Source: Thermoplasmata archaeon UBA184
Lineage (GTDB): Archaea; Thermoplasmatota; Thermoplasmata; Lutacidiplasmatales; UBA184
Assembly (NCBI GenBank): GCA_002495185.1
Contig: DAEB01000036.1
Coordinates: 34,443-53,122, forward strand
Reading direction: 5' to 3'
DNA length: 18,680 bases
Shown here piece by piece: positions 12,580 to 18,680 of this stretch. The notes below the pieces were generated by a model, which saw nothing but the letters and a program-made list of their open reading frames with translations, did no database searches and was not told the origin of the DNA. Within the stretch, counting starts at the first letter, position 1. Every line of letters starts with the position of its first letter. A program made the translations under genes and the position numbers.

Positions 12580-14217
12580 ATGAGCGCTGCGGCATTCCCC
12601 CCGGACGGACTCGCCGTTCTCGAGCAGGAGATCATCGACCACCTGTTCCAGCTGCAGCCCTCGTACGCGGTGGGACTCGGCCTGCACGAGTACGATGGAC
12701 TCCTCCCCGACCTATCGAAACCCGCGACCGACGGATGGATGCGGATCGCGGACGACCTCCTCGTGCGCCTCGACGCGGTCGGAGAAGAGCCGCTTCCCGC
12801 GGGTCGCGAGACCGACCTCCTCCTCCTAAAGCTCCTCCTCGAAAGCCCCCTCTTCGACCTTCGGTCGGTCTCCGACCTCGAACGGAACCCGATGAACTAC
12901 CTCGGGATGGCGTCCCTGACCGCGTACCTCGCCCGCGACTACGCTCCGGCGGAGCACCGCGTCGAGGCGATCGCCCGAATTCTCGCCGGGATCCCCCGGG
13001 TGCTCCGCGACGGTCGCGACCGGCTGCGCTCGCCCCTTCCCCGGCCGTTCATCGACCTCTCCCTCTCGATCGGGAGCGGTCTCCCCTCCCACTTCGCCGA
13101 GGCCGAGCAGTTCGCCGCTGCGGCGCACCTCGCGCACGACGTTCGTCCGGTCCGAGTCGAGGCGGAGGCCGCCGTCACCGATTTCCTTTCGTGGCTGCGG
13201 GACGTCGAGCTGCCGAACGCCACTCCCGACTTCGCCCTCGGTCCGTCCCGATTCCAGAGGCTTCTCTACGTGCGGGAAGGGATCGAGGAGTCGTTCGAGG
13301 AGATCCGTCGCGCCGGGTCGGTGGACCTCGCCCGCAACCAAAAGCGCCTCGAGGAGATCGCTCGGGAGGAGAACCGGACCGTCGCCGAGCTCCTCTCGGA
13401 GGTCGGAGAGTCGCACTCCACGGCCGCGGAGCTGATCCCCACGGCCCGCTCGTTCGTCGACGAGACGCGACAGTTCGTCGTGGACCACGCTCTCGCGTCG
13501 GTCCCGGAGGAGGCCCAGTGCCGTGTCGAGGAGACCCCGGCGTGGGGACGGGCCCTTTCGACGGCGAGCATGAACCCTCCGGGGCCATTCGACACGACGT
13601 CGACCGAGGGAGTGTACTATGTCACCCCGGTCGACCCGAAATGGACGGCGCAGCAGCAGGAGGAGTGGCTCCGCTCGCTCAACCGACCGATCCTGAAGAA
13701 CACGACCGTCCACGAAGTCTACCCGGGACACTACCTTCAGTTCCTTCACTTCCGTCGGGCCTCGGGGAGCCTCGCGCGGAAGGTCTACCTCTCCCCGTCG
13801 TTCGTCGAAGGGTGGGCGCACTACTGCGAGCAGCTCGCGGTCGAGAACGGGCTCGGACGGGAGAGCCCGCTCGCCGAGGTCGCCCAGATCCACGACGCCC
13901 TTCTCCGCAACGTGCGTCTCCTCGTGGCGGTCGGTCTTCACACGGGCGGAATGTCGCTCGAAAACGCCACCGAGCTCTTCCAGAAGGAGGCGCACATGGA
14001 GCGTCTTCCGGCCGAGCGCGAGGCGATCCGCGGCACGTTCAACCCCGAGTACTTCTGCTACACGCTCGGGAAGCTCGCGATCCTGAACGCCCGCACTCGG
14101 TTCCTCGACCCCCAGTTCGGAGGCCGCCTGCGCGCGTTCCACGATGCGCTGCTCGGGCTCGGCGCTCCCCCGGTCGGCCTTCTCGACACGCTCCTCGCGG
14201 ACAGCGCGGGCGCCTGA
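12580..14217 (+). CDS. DUF885-family metallopeptidase-like protein
   Basis: A 545-aa, mostly helical protein of the DUF885 family, thought to be zinc metallopeptidases. Key features are HEVYPGHYLQ (378-387), the HExxxGH zinc motif with His378, Glu379 and His384, and FVEGWAHYCEQLA (408-420), where Glu410 should be the third metal ligand. The PVDP/W segment (350-355) before it and AVGLHTGGMSLENATELF after it also fit. No signal peptide, so it is cytoplasmic; some bacterial relatives are exported. Substrate is unknown, perhaps peptides. ATG 12580 has no ribosome site; a CTTTTG word at 12545-12550 is a weak promoter candidate. It stands between the zinc-ribbon gene and an ABC exporter with no functional link evident. 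Confidence 0.85.
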   Translation: MSAAAFPPDGLAVLEQEIIDHLFQLQPSYAVGLGLHEYDGLLPDLSKPATDGWMRIADDLLVRLDAVGEEPLPAGRETDLLLLKLLLESPLFDLRSVSDLERNPMNYLGMASLTAYLARDYAPAEHRVEAIARILAGIPRVLRDGRDRLRSPLPRPFIDLSLSIGSGLPSHFAEAEQFAAAAHLAHDVRPVRVEAEAAVTDFLSWLRDVELPNATPDFALGPSRFQRLLYVREGIEESFEEIRRAGSVDLARNQKRLEEIAREENRTVAELLSEVGESHSTAAELIPTARSFVDETRQFVVDHALASVPEEAQCRVEETPAWGRALSTASMNPPGPFDTTSTEGVYYVTPVDPKWTAQQQEEWLRSLNRPILKNTTVHEVYPGHYLQFLHFRRASGSLARKVYLSPSFVEGWAHYCEQLAVENGLGRESPLAEVAQIHDALLRNVRLLVAVGLHTGGMSLENATELFQKEAHMERLPAEREAIRGTFNPEYFCYTLGKLAILNARTRFLDPQFGGRLRAFHDALLGLGAPPVGLLDTLLADSAGA

Positions 14218-14275
14218 CGGTCGGAACCCGCCTTCGCCGTCACGCTTTTCGACCGTAGACGCTGGGGCAGGGGTC

Positions 14276-15193
14276 ATGGTCGTTCTCGAGGCCCGGGGTC
14301 TTTCGAAGACCTACCGCAAGGGCCCGACGCCGGTCCGGGCGCTCGACCGGGTCGACCTCGACATCGAGCGGGGGCGGCTCTTCGCCTTCCTCGGGCGCAA
14401 CGGAGCCGGGAAGACGACCTTCATCAAGATCGCCGCGACATTGCTCCTCCCGACGGAGGGCGAGGTCCTCCTCTTCGACCGCGACGTCGTCCGCGAGCCG
14501 TCCGCGGCCCGGCGGCAGATGGCCCTCGTCCCGCAGGAAGGGAAGCTCTTCTACCACCTGACCCCCCGCGAACACATCCGCGAGTACCTCCGGGTGCGCG
14601 GTGTCTCGGCGGAGACCACGAAGAGCCGGACGGACGCGATCCTCGAGGAGATGGGCCTCCTCCCGTACCAGAACATGATCGCGCTCCGGCTTTCCGGCGG
14701 CCTCCAGCAGCGGACCCTGGTCGCGATGATCCTCGCGACCGAAGCCCCCTTCCTCTTCCTGGACGAGCCGACCTTGGGGATGGACCCGTTCGCGCGTCGC
14801 CAGGTCTGGGAGGTCATCCGCAAGGCCACCAGCCGGGGCTCGACCGTGCTTCTGACCACGCACTACCTTGACGAGGCGGAGCAGCTCTCGGACGAGCTGG
14901 CCGTCATCGAAGGGGGTCACATCCTCTACCACGGCACGAGCGAGGCGCTCAAGTCGACCATGGGCCGGGAGGTCCGGGTCCAGTTCGCGGGAACCCTCCG
15001 GCCGGAGGAGCTCGCCTCGTTCGGCAAGGTGTTCGCCGAGCGGGGCCGCACGGTCGTCCTGACGACGCGCGCCTCCGTCCCGGAGCTCACCGAGCTCGCG
15101 CTCGCGCGAGGGATCGAGATCACGGTCGGTCCCGTGGCGCTCGAGGAGGCCTTCCTCGAGCTCGTCGGCCGCGGGATCGAAGAGGAGGAGTGA
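14276..15193 (+). CDS. ABC-2 type transporter ATP-binding protein
   Basis: The 305-aa ATPase subunit of an ABC exporter. All motifs are present: Walker A GRNGAGKTT (40-48), Q-loop Gln87 in LVPQEGK, signature LSGGLQQR (139-146), Walker B FLFLDEPT (159-166) and switch His196 in TTHYLDEAEQ. The domain after residue 225 carries the short C-terminal extension usual in drug, daunorubicin- or Nod-type exporters. ATG 14276 opens the conserved MVVLEARGLSKTY start; the open frame reaches back to 14144 but that part lies inside the DUF885 gene. CTTTTC at 14245-14250 is a weak box A candidate. The permease follows after 3 nt. Confidence 0.92.
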   Translation: MVVLEARGLSKTYRKGPTPVRALDRVDLDIERGRLFAFLGRNGAGKTTFIKIAATLLLPTEGEVLLFDRDVVREPSAARRQMALVPQEGKLFYHLTPREHIREYLRVRGVSAETTKSRTDAILEEMGLLPYQNMIALRLSGGLQQRTLVAMILATEAPFLFLDEPTLGMDPFARRQVWEVIRKATSRGSTVLLTTHYLDEAEQLSDELAVIEGGHILYHGTSEALKSTMGREVRVQFAGTLRPEELASFGKVFAERGRTVVLTTRASVPELTELALARGIEITVGPVALEEAFLELVGRGIEEEE

Positions 15194-15196
15194 CGG

Positions 15197-15961
15197 ATGT
15201 CGGTCGGGTCCCAGGCGTACGCGGCCGTCCGCATCTGCTACTTCAACGGCATCATCCCGCTGTGGCGCTCGCCGCTCCTCATCGCGGCGGTCTTCCTGAC
15301 CCCGTTCAGCTTCCTGTTCTTCCTGTTCGTGATCGCCCCGCATGCGCTCTTCCCCTACGGGGTCGTCGGCGGGCTCCTGTTCACCGCCCTCTTCACCGGA
15401 AGCGGGATGCTGAACGACTGCGCGTACCTCCGGCTCGAGCGACAGCTCCAGCAGGTGTTCGTCGCGAGCCCGGTCTCGCCGCTCGGCTACATCCTCGGGA
15501 TGGCGCTCAGCGAGCTCGCCTTCTCCATCCCCGCGATGGCCCTCTTCCTCGGGATCCTGTTCCTGGTCCACCCGGTGAGTGCCCTCGCCGGGATCGGTCT
15601 CGTGGGCCTCCTCCTGCTCACGTGGCTCATGGCGACCTCGCTCGGGTTCTTCATCTCCACGCTCTTCGCCCAGTTGCGGGAGATCTGGCCGATCGGAACG
15701 CTCGTCTTCTCGGTCCTGGCCGTCCTGCCGCCGATCTTCTACCCGGCCACCGAGATCCCCGCGGCGTGGAGGTGGGTCGCCTTCCTGGCCCCCTCCACCT
15801 TCGCGGCGCAGCTCGCCGACCGGCTCGTCGGCCTCGGCGGGGCCATCACGACCGGCATCCCTTTCGTGGATACCCCGTACTTCGACCTCGCCGGCTTGCT
15901 CGGGTTCGCCCTTCTCTTTGGCGCCGCTGCGCTCTTCTTCGCCCGCTGGCGCGAGCGGTAG
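15197..15961 (+). CDS. ABC-2 type transporter permease
   Basis: A 254-aa integral membrane protein with about six helices, starting at ATG three bases after the ATPase stop; GGAGG in the preceding gene's last codons is its ribosome site. Visible features are the hydrophobic pair around residues 28-70, RLERQLQQVFVASPVSPLGY (78-97, the ABC-2 coupling loop that contacts the ATPase), long helices at about 98-150, and LPPIFYPATEIP (176-187) followed by WRWVAFLAPSTF, characteristic of ABC-2 permeases. The pair probably exports a lipid, glycan or drug-like compound; the substrate cannot be read from sequence. Confidence 0.9.
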   Translation: MSVGSQAYAAVRICYFNGIIPLWRSPLLIAAVFLTPFSFLFFLFVIAPHALFPYGVVGGLLFTALFTGSGMLNDCAYLRLERQLQQVFVASPVSPLGYILGMALSELAFSIPAMALFLGILFLVHPVSALAGIGLVGLLLLTWLMATSLGFFISTLFAQLREIWPIGTLVFSVLAVLPPIFYPATEIPAAWRWVAFLAPSTFAAQLADRLVGLGGAITTGIPFVDTPYFDLAGLLGFALLFGAAALFFARWRER

Positions 15962-16055
15962 GGGGACGGACTCCCGTCACCCCGTGGCGGCGCCGCGGCT
16001 AGGAAAGCCGTCGAGAAAAGCGAGGTTCTCCCATCCCCAGTCGCGGGTCGGCCTC

Positions 16056-16076
16056 CGGCCCCCGATTGCGGGGCCG
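16056..16076. terminator. GC-rich hairpin between the ABC operon and the FMN reductase
   Basis: CGGCCCC (16056-16062) and GGGGCCG (16070-16076) form a perfect 7-bp stem around a 7-nt loop. It lies 95 nt after the permease stop. There is no T-tract, the usual archaeal termination signal, so it could instead be an incidental or regulatory structure. Confidence 0.3.
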
Positions 16077-16127
16077 TGAGTCGATAACCCCCCGGCCACC
16101 GACCGCAACTGGCGCCAGCGCCGGCTT

Positions 16128-16751
16128 ATGTCACTCCCCCTGGCTCCGCAGGCCATGAGCCCCCCGCGCACCCATGCCGAGAGCCAGCCGAAGATCCGCG
16201 TCGGAATCATCCTTGGGAGCACCCGCCCCGGTCGAAACGGCGAGGCCGTTGCCCGATACGTCTACGAGATCGCGAAGAAGCGCACGGACGCCGACTTCGA
16301 GCTCGTGGACCTCAAGGACTACCCCCTGCCGCTTCTCGACGACCCGATTCCCCCGTCGGCGGGCCAGCCCCACCCTCCGCACGCGAAAGCCTGGGCCGAG
16401 AAGATCGCATCCCTCGACGCGTTCGTTTTCGTGACGCCCGAGTACAACCACTCGACCTCGGGGGTCCTCAAGAACACGATCGATTACCTCTACGGGGAAT
16501 GGAACAACAAGGTCGCCGGGTTCGTGAGCTACGGGAGCGCCGGTGGGATCCGGGCGGTCGAGCACCTGAGGCTCATCATGGCCGAGCTCCAGGTCGCCAC
16601 GGTCCGGGCCCAGGCGTGGTTCTCGCTCTTCACCGACTTCGAGAACTTCTCCGAGTTCCGGCCGGACCCGAAGAAGGAACAGTCCGTCACGACGATGATC
16701 GACCAACTCGTCAGCTGGGGTCGGGCCTTGCGGTCGGTCCGCGCCGCCTAA
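16128..16751 (+). CDS. NAD(P)H-dependent FMN reductase family protein
   Basis: A flavodoxin-like fold protein of 207 aa that passes hydride from NAD(P)H to FMN, quinones or similar acceptors in the cytoplasm. IILGSTRPGRNGEAVARYV (from about residue 28) is the FMN-phosphate loop, TPEYNHSTSGVLKNTIDYL is the second flavin-contact signature (PEYN), and FVSYGSAGGIRAVEHLR the third. Start is uncertain: ATG 16128 versus ATG 16155. The latter has an AT-rich TTATG 26-30 nt before it and removes a nine-residue tail, so a leaderless start at 16155 is quite plausible. It ends 18 nt from the convergent aldo/keto reductase. Confidence 0.88.
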   Translation: MSLPLAPQAMSPPRTHAESQPKIRVGIILGSTRPGRNGEAVARYVYEIAKKRTDADFELVDLKDYPLPLLDDPIPPSAGQPHPPHAKAWAEKIASLDAFVFVTPEYNHSTSGVLKNTIDYLYGEWNNKVAGFVSYGSAGGIRAVEHLRLIMAELQVATVRAQAWFSLFTDFENFSEFRPDPKKEQSVTTMIDQLVSWGRALRSVRAA

Positions 16752-16769
16752 GGAGCGATTCGGCCCGGC

Positions 16770-17756
16770 TCATCGGTCGACCAGGGCGAAACTCTCCGGA
16801 GAGTAGCGTTCCCCGGCCGCCCCGCCCTTCGGCACGATACGCTCGATCCGCGCAATGTCGGAGGGAGAGAGCGTGAGGTCGACCGCGGCGGCGTTCTCCT
16901 CCACGTAGGCCGGTCGCTTGGTCCCGGGGATGGGGACGATATGGTCCCCCTGGGCCAGGACCCAAGCAAGCGCGAGCTGGGCCGCCGTGCAGCCCTTCTC
17001 TTTCGCGAAGCGCGCGAGCTCGTCGACCATCCGGAGGTTCCGCTCGAGGTTCTCCTTCTGGAAGCGGGGGACCCCCCGGCGAAAGTCGTCGGCCGGGAGC
17101 GCGTCCAAGGACCGGACCGTTCCCGAGAAGAACCCGCGGCCGAGCGGGCTGAACGGAACGAACCCGACCCCGAGCTCCCGGCACGCCGGAAGGACGCCGT
17201 CCTCCGGGTCGCGGGTCCAGAGCGAGTACTCGCTCTGGACGGCGGTGATGGGGTGGACCGCCATCGCGCGGTGAAGGGTCTTCGCGGAAACCTCGGAGAG
17301 GCCAAGATGCCGGACCTTCCCCTCGTCGACGAGGGACGCCATCGCGCGGACGCTCTCCTCGACCGGGGTCTTCGGGTCGACGCGGTGGAGGTAGTAGAGG
17401 TCGATCGTCTCCACCCCGAGGCGGCGGAGGCTCGCGTCGCACGCCTCCCGGATGTGCTTCGGGCTACCGTCCACACCGCCGGGCCGACCTGGACCGCCCG
17501 GCACGAAGCCGCACTTGGTCGCGAGGAAGAATTCCTTCCGGCGCCCGCGGATCCCCCGACCGACCAGCTCCTCGTTCGTGAACGGGCCGTAGACGTCCGC
17601 GGTGTCGAGGAACGTGACCCCGAGGTCGAGCGCGCGAGCGATCGTGGCGAGGCCGCTCGCCTCGTCCGGACGGCCGTACGACTGGGACATGCTCATGCAG
17701 CCGAGCCCGATCGCCGAGACGACCGGGCCCTTCGGCCCGAGCCGGCGCGTCTTCAT
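16770..17756 (-). CDS. Aldo/keto reductase
   Basis: A 328-aa NADPH-dependent carbonyl reductase with a TIM-barrel fold. The catalytic tetrad is intact: Asp51 and Tyr56 in FLDTADVYG (49-57), Lys81 in LATKCGF and His124 in YYLHRVDP. The C-terminal VPIPGTKRPAYVEENAAA is the NADPH-phosphate-binding signature (GTKR...EN) of the AKR13/YakC-like group. The natural substrate is unknown; general aldehyde or methylglyoxal-type detoxification is usual. ATG 17756 has a box A candidate 22-27 nt upstream and no ribosome site. Confidence 0.92.
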   Translation of the reverse strand: MKTRRLGPKGPVVSAIGLGCMSMSQSYGRPDEASGLATIARALDLGVTFLDTADVYGPFTNEELVGRGIRGRRKEFFLATKCGFVPGGPGRPGGVDGSPKHIREACDASLRRLGVETIDLYYLHRVDPKTPVEESVRAMASLVDEGKVRHLGLSEVSAKTLHRAMAVHPITAVQSEYSLWTRDPEDGVLPACRELGVGFVPFSPLGRGFFSGTVRSLDALPADDFRRGVPRFQKENLERNLRMVDELARFAKEKGCTAAQLALAWVLAQGDHIVPIPGTKRPAYVEENAAAVDLTLSPSDIARIERIVPKGGAAGERYSPESFALVDR

Positions 17757-17777
17757 GGTCGACGGACCGGCTCCGGG

Positions 17778-17783
17778 TATTTC
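17778..17783 (-). promoter_or_regulatory. Box A candidate for the aldo/keto reductase
   Basis: Minus-strand AAATAC lies 22-27 nt before ATG 17756 in the 51-nt gap after the thioesterase, fitting a leaderless transcript independent of the upstream gene. Confidence 0.45.
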
Positions 17784-17807
17784 ATCCCCATCCGTGGGCC
17801 ATCGGCC

Positions 17808-18293
17808 CTACGGCGTTCGGCCCTTCGGGGTCGAGGGCCGCATCGAGTCGGGCATCTCCACCGTGACGACCTCCCCCCGCACGGTCGTCTCGCCTCCCGC
17901 GGAGATCGTGACCTCCACCACCACCTTCCGTCCCGAGTGCGAGAGGACGCGGCCGCGCAGCACGAGCTCCGGACCGAGGGGCGTGGGTCGGAGGTAATCG
18001 ACCCGGAGCGACGCGGTGACGAACCGGTGCGGAGGCAGGGTGTCCATCTCGCGTCCCTCCGCGCGGAACGCCGCTCCCGCCGCCGTCCCGGTGGCGTGGC
18101 AGTCGACCAGCGAGGCGAGGAGGCCGCCGTTCACGAACCCCGGAAGGGCCATGTGGTACGGCTGGGGCGTGAAGCGAGCGACGGTCGTCTCGCCCTCCCA
18201 GAAGCTCCGGACGTGGTAGCCATGCTCGTTCAACCGGCCGCATCCGAAGCACAGGGCGAGCTCGTCCGGATAGTAGTCCTGGATCGCCTTCAT
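17808..18293 (-). CDS. PaaI-like hotdog-fold thioesterase
   Basis: A 161-aa protein of the hotdog superfamily that probably hydrolyses acyl-CoA thioesters. CFGCGRLNEHGYHV (15-28) is the 'xGxxNxxGL' opening of this group, HMALPGFVNGGLLASLVDCH carries the GG helix start with the catalytic-type Asp (VD), and ASLRVDYLRPTPLGPELVLRG is the signature beta-hairpin. I use ATG 18293, which starts right at the fold (MKAIQDYYPDEL). A TTG at 18383 would overlap the stop of the upstream permease (TTGA) but add 30 low-complexity Arg/Pro/Ser residues. The acyl substrate is unknown; no CoA pathway genes are nearby. Confidence 0.85.
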   Translation of the reverse strand: MKAIQDYYPDELALCFGCGRLNEHGYHVRSFWEGETTVARFTPQPYHMALPGFVNGGLLASLVDCHATGTAAGAAFRAEGREMDTLPPHRFVTASLRVDYLRPTPLGPELVLRGRVLSHSGRKVVVEVTISAGGETTVRGEVVTVEMPDSMRPSTPKGRTP

Positions 18294-18379
18294 GGACCTC
18301 GGACGAGAGGACCGCGGCGGGATGAGCTGTTCGCGACGGAGGACGCCGGACGGAGCAGGGCGACTCGTGGCCCCCTCGC

Positions 18380-18680
18380 TCAAGAGCGAATCTTGGTCTC
18401 GACCGACCTCCGGGACGGCGGGGCCACGGCCGAAGGGGCTCCGGCCGCGGTCTCGAAGCGCGTCCCGTCCGCCTGGAAGCGATAGTTGTGAAGGCCGAGC
18501 GACAGAACGAACCCGAAGACCGCGACCCCCGCCATCGTCTCGAAGAGGACGAGGAACCCTGTCAGAGCGGGAACGGTCGCGAAGACGGGACCGAACGGCG
18601 TGATCCCGACCACGACCTGGGTCGTATAGCTCGCGGTCACCGCCGCCGCTAGCACGGGACCGACCGCGCTCCCGAGGTTG
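18380..18680 (-). CDS. C-terminal end of a probable MFS permease (partial)
   Basis: About 100 residues, cut by the right edge. The visible start NLGSAVGPVLAAAVTASYTT resembles the helix-11 region of drug-type major facilitator permeases (N-hG-xxGPhhAG...). It is followed by a polar loop, then a hydrophobic stretch FETMAGVAVFGFVLSLGLHN, the last helix, and a polar Ser/Pro tail with ETKIRS at the end. The reading frame is open to the edge, so the GTG at 18655 is probably internal. MFS membership is inferred from a short stretch; another 12-helix transporter is possible. The thioesterase lies downstream on the same strand. Confidence 0.55.
   Translation of the reverse strand, partial: NLGSAVGPVLAAAVTASYTTQVVVGITPFGPVFATVPALTGFLVLFETMAGVAVFGFVLSLGLHNYRFQADGTRFETAAGAPSAVAPPSRRSVETKIRS

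Noticed and set aside
12826..14277. 483-codon open frame on minus opposite the DUF885 gene, and a plus frame at 12735-14258
   Set aside because: Low-complexity Arg/Glu or Arg/Pro composition and no family features; the DUF885 frame holds the HExxxGH motif.
14240..15571. 443-codon open frame on minus, opposite the ABC transporter genes
   Set aside because: Very rich in Glu/Arg/Asp/Gly with no domain; it is antisense to an ATPase and permease with complete motifs. Long shadow frames are expected at this GC content.
16941..18485. 514-codon open frame on plus across the aldo/keto reductase and thioesterase
   Set aside because: It spans two genes read on the other strand that have intact catalytic residues; composition is typical of antisense shadow.
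1..18680. CRISPR arrays, insertion sequences, att sites, rRNA and tRNA genes
   Set aside because: No regularly spaced repeats, transposase motifs, terminal inverted repeats or cloverleaf patterns were seen by eye; a tRNAscan and repeat search would be needed to be certain.

Overview
The window is archaeal. It encodes fibrillarin-like FlpA, an archaeal-style fusion of 3-hexulose-6-phosphate synthase with an RraA-like domain, and several genes whose start codon sits 20-30 nt behind a TATA-like element with no Shine-Dalgarno site (leaderless transcripts). Genes inside operons instead carry GGAGG/GGTGATC-type sites. The high GC content and gene mix would suit an uncultured high-GC euryarchaeote such as a member of Thermoplasmatota, but that placement is inference.

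Layout. 1-314 (minus) is the N-terminal part of a membrane-anchored PstS-like phosphate-binding protein, preceded by a 425-nt gene-free stretch with an AT-rich promoter-like patch. 740-1582 (plus) is TruA, convergent with and overlapping by 4 nt the HPS-RraA fusion (1579-2883, minus). The fusion diverges from an orphan DNA methyltransferase (2935-3828, plus) across a 51-nt gap with one TATA-like element midway.

10905 down to 3725 (minus) is a compact block that I read as a type IV secretion / conjugation-like DNA-transfer apparatus. In transcription order it has: a large secreted Ig/PKD-like surface protein with one membrane helix and a cytoplasmic winged-helix-like tail; a VirB2/TrbC-like small protein; a VirB6/CedA-like polytopic protein; a PrgI/VirB3-like protein; a four-helix membrane protein; a VirB4/CedB-like ATPase; and, behind its own TATA element, an unrecognised 170-aa protein. 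Overlaps and short gaps point to one operon. No VirD4 coupling protein or relaxase lies in the window, so it may be an import/exchange system like crenarchaeal Ced/Ted or part of a larger element. This is the most interesting region.

10978-12107 (minus) is a translationally coupled RidA-family gene followed by flpA. From 12192 onward on plus are a small zinc-ribbon protein, a DUF885-type metallopeptidase-like protein, an ABC exporter pair (ATPase plus ABC-2 permease) and an NADPH-dependent FMN reductase. The last is convergent with an aldo/keto reductase (minus), preceded by a hotdog-fold thioesterase (minus) and the C-terminal end of a probable MFS permease cut by the window edge. These are ordinary metabolic and transport genes with no evident joint pathway.
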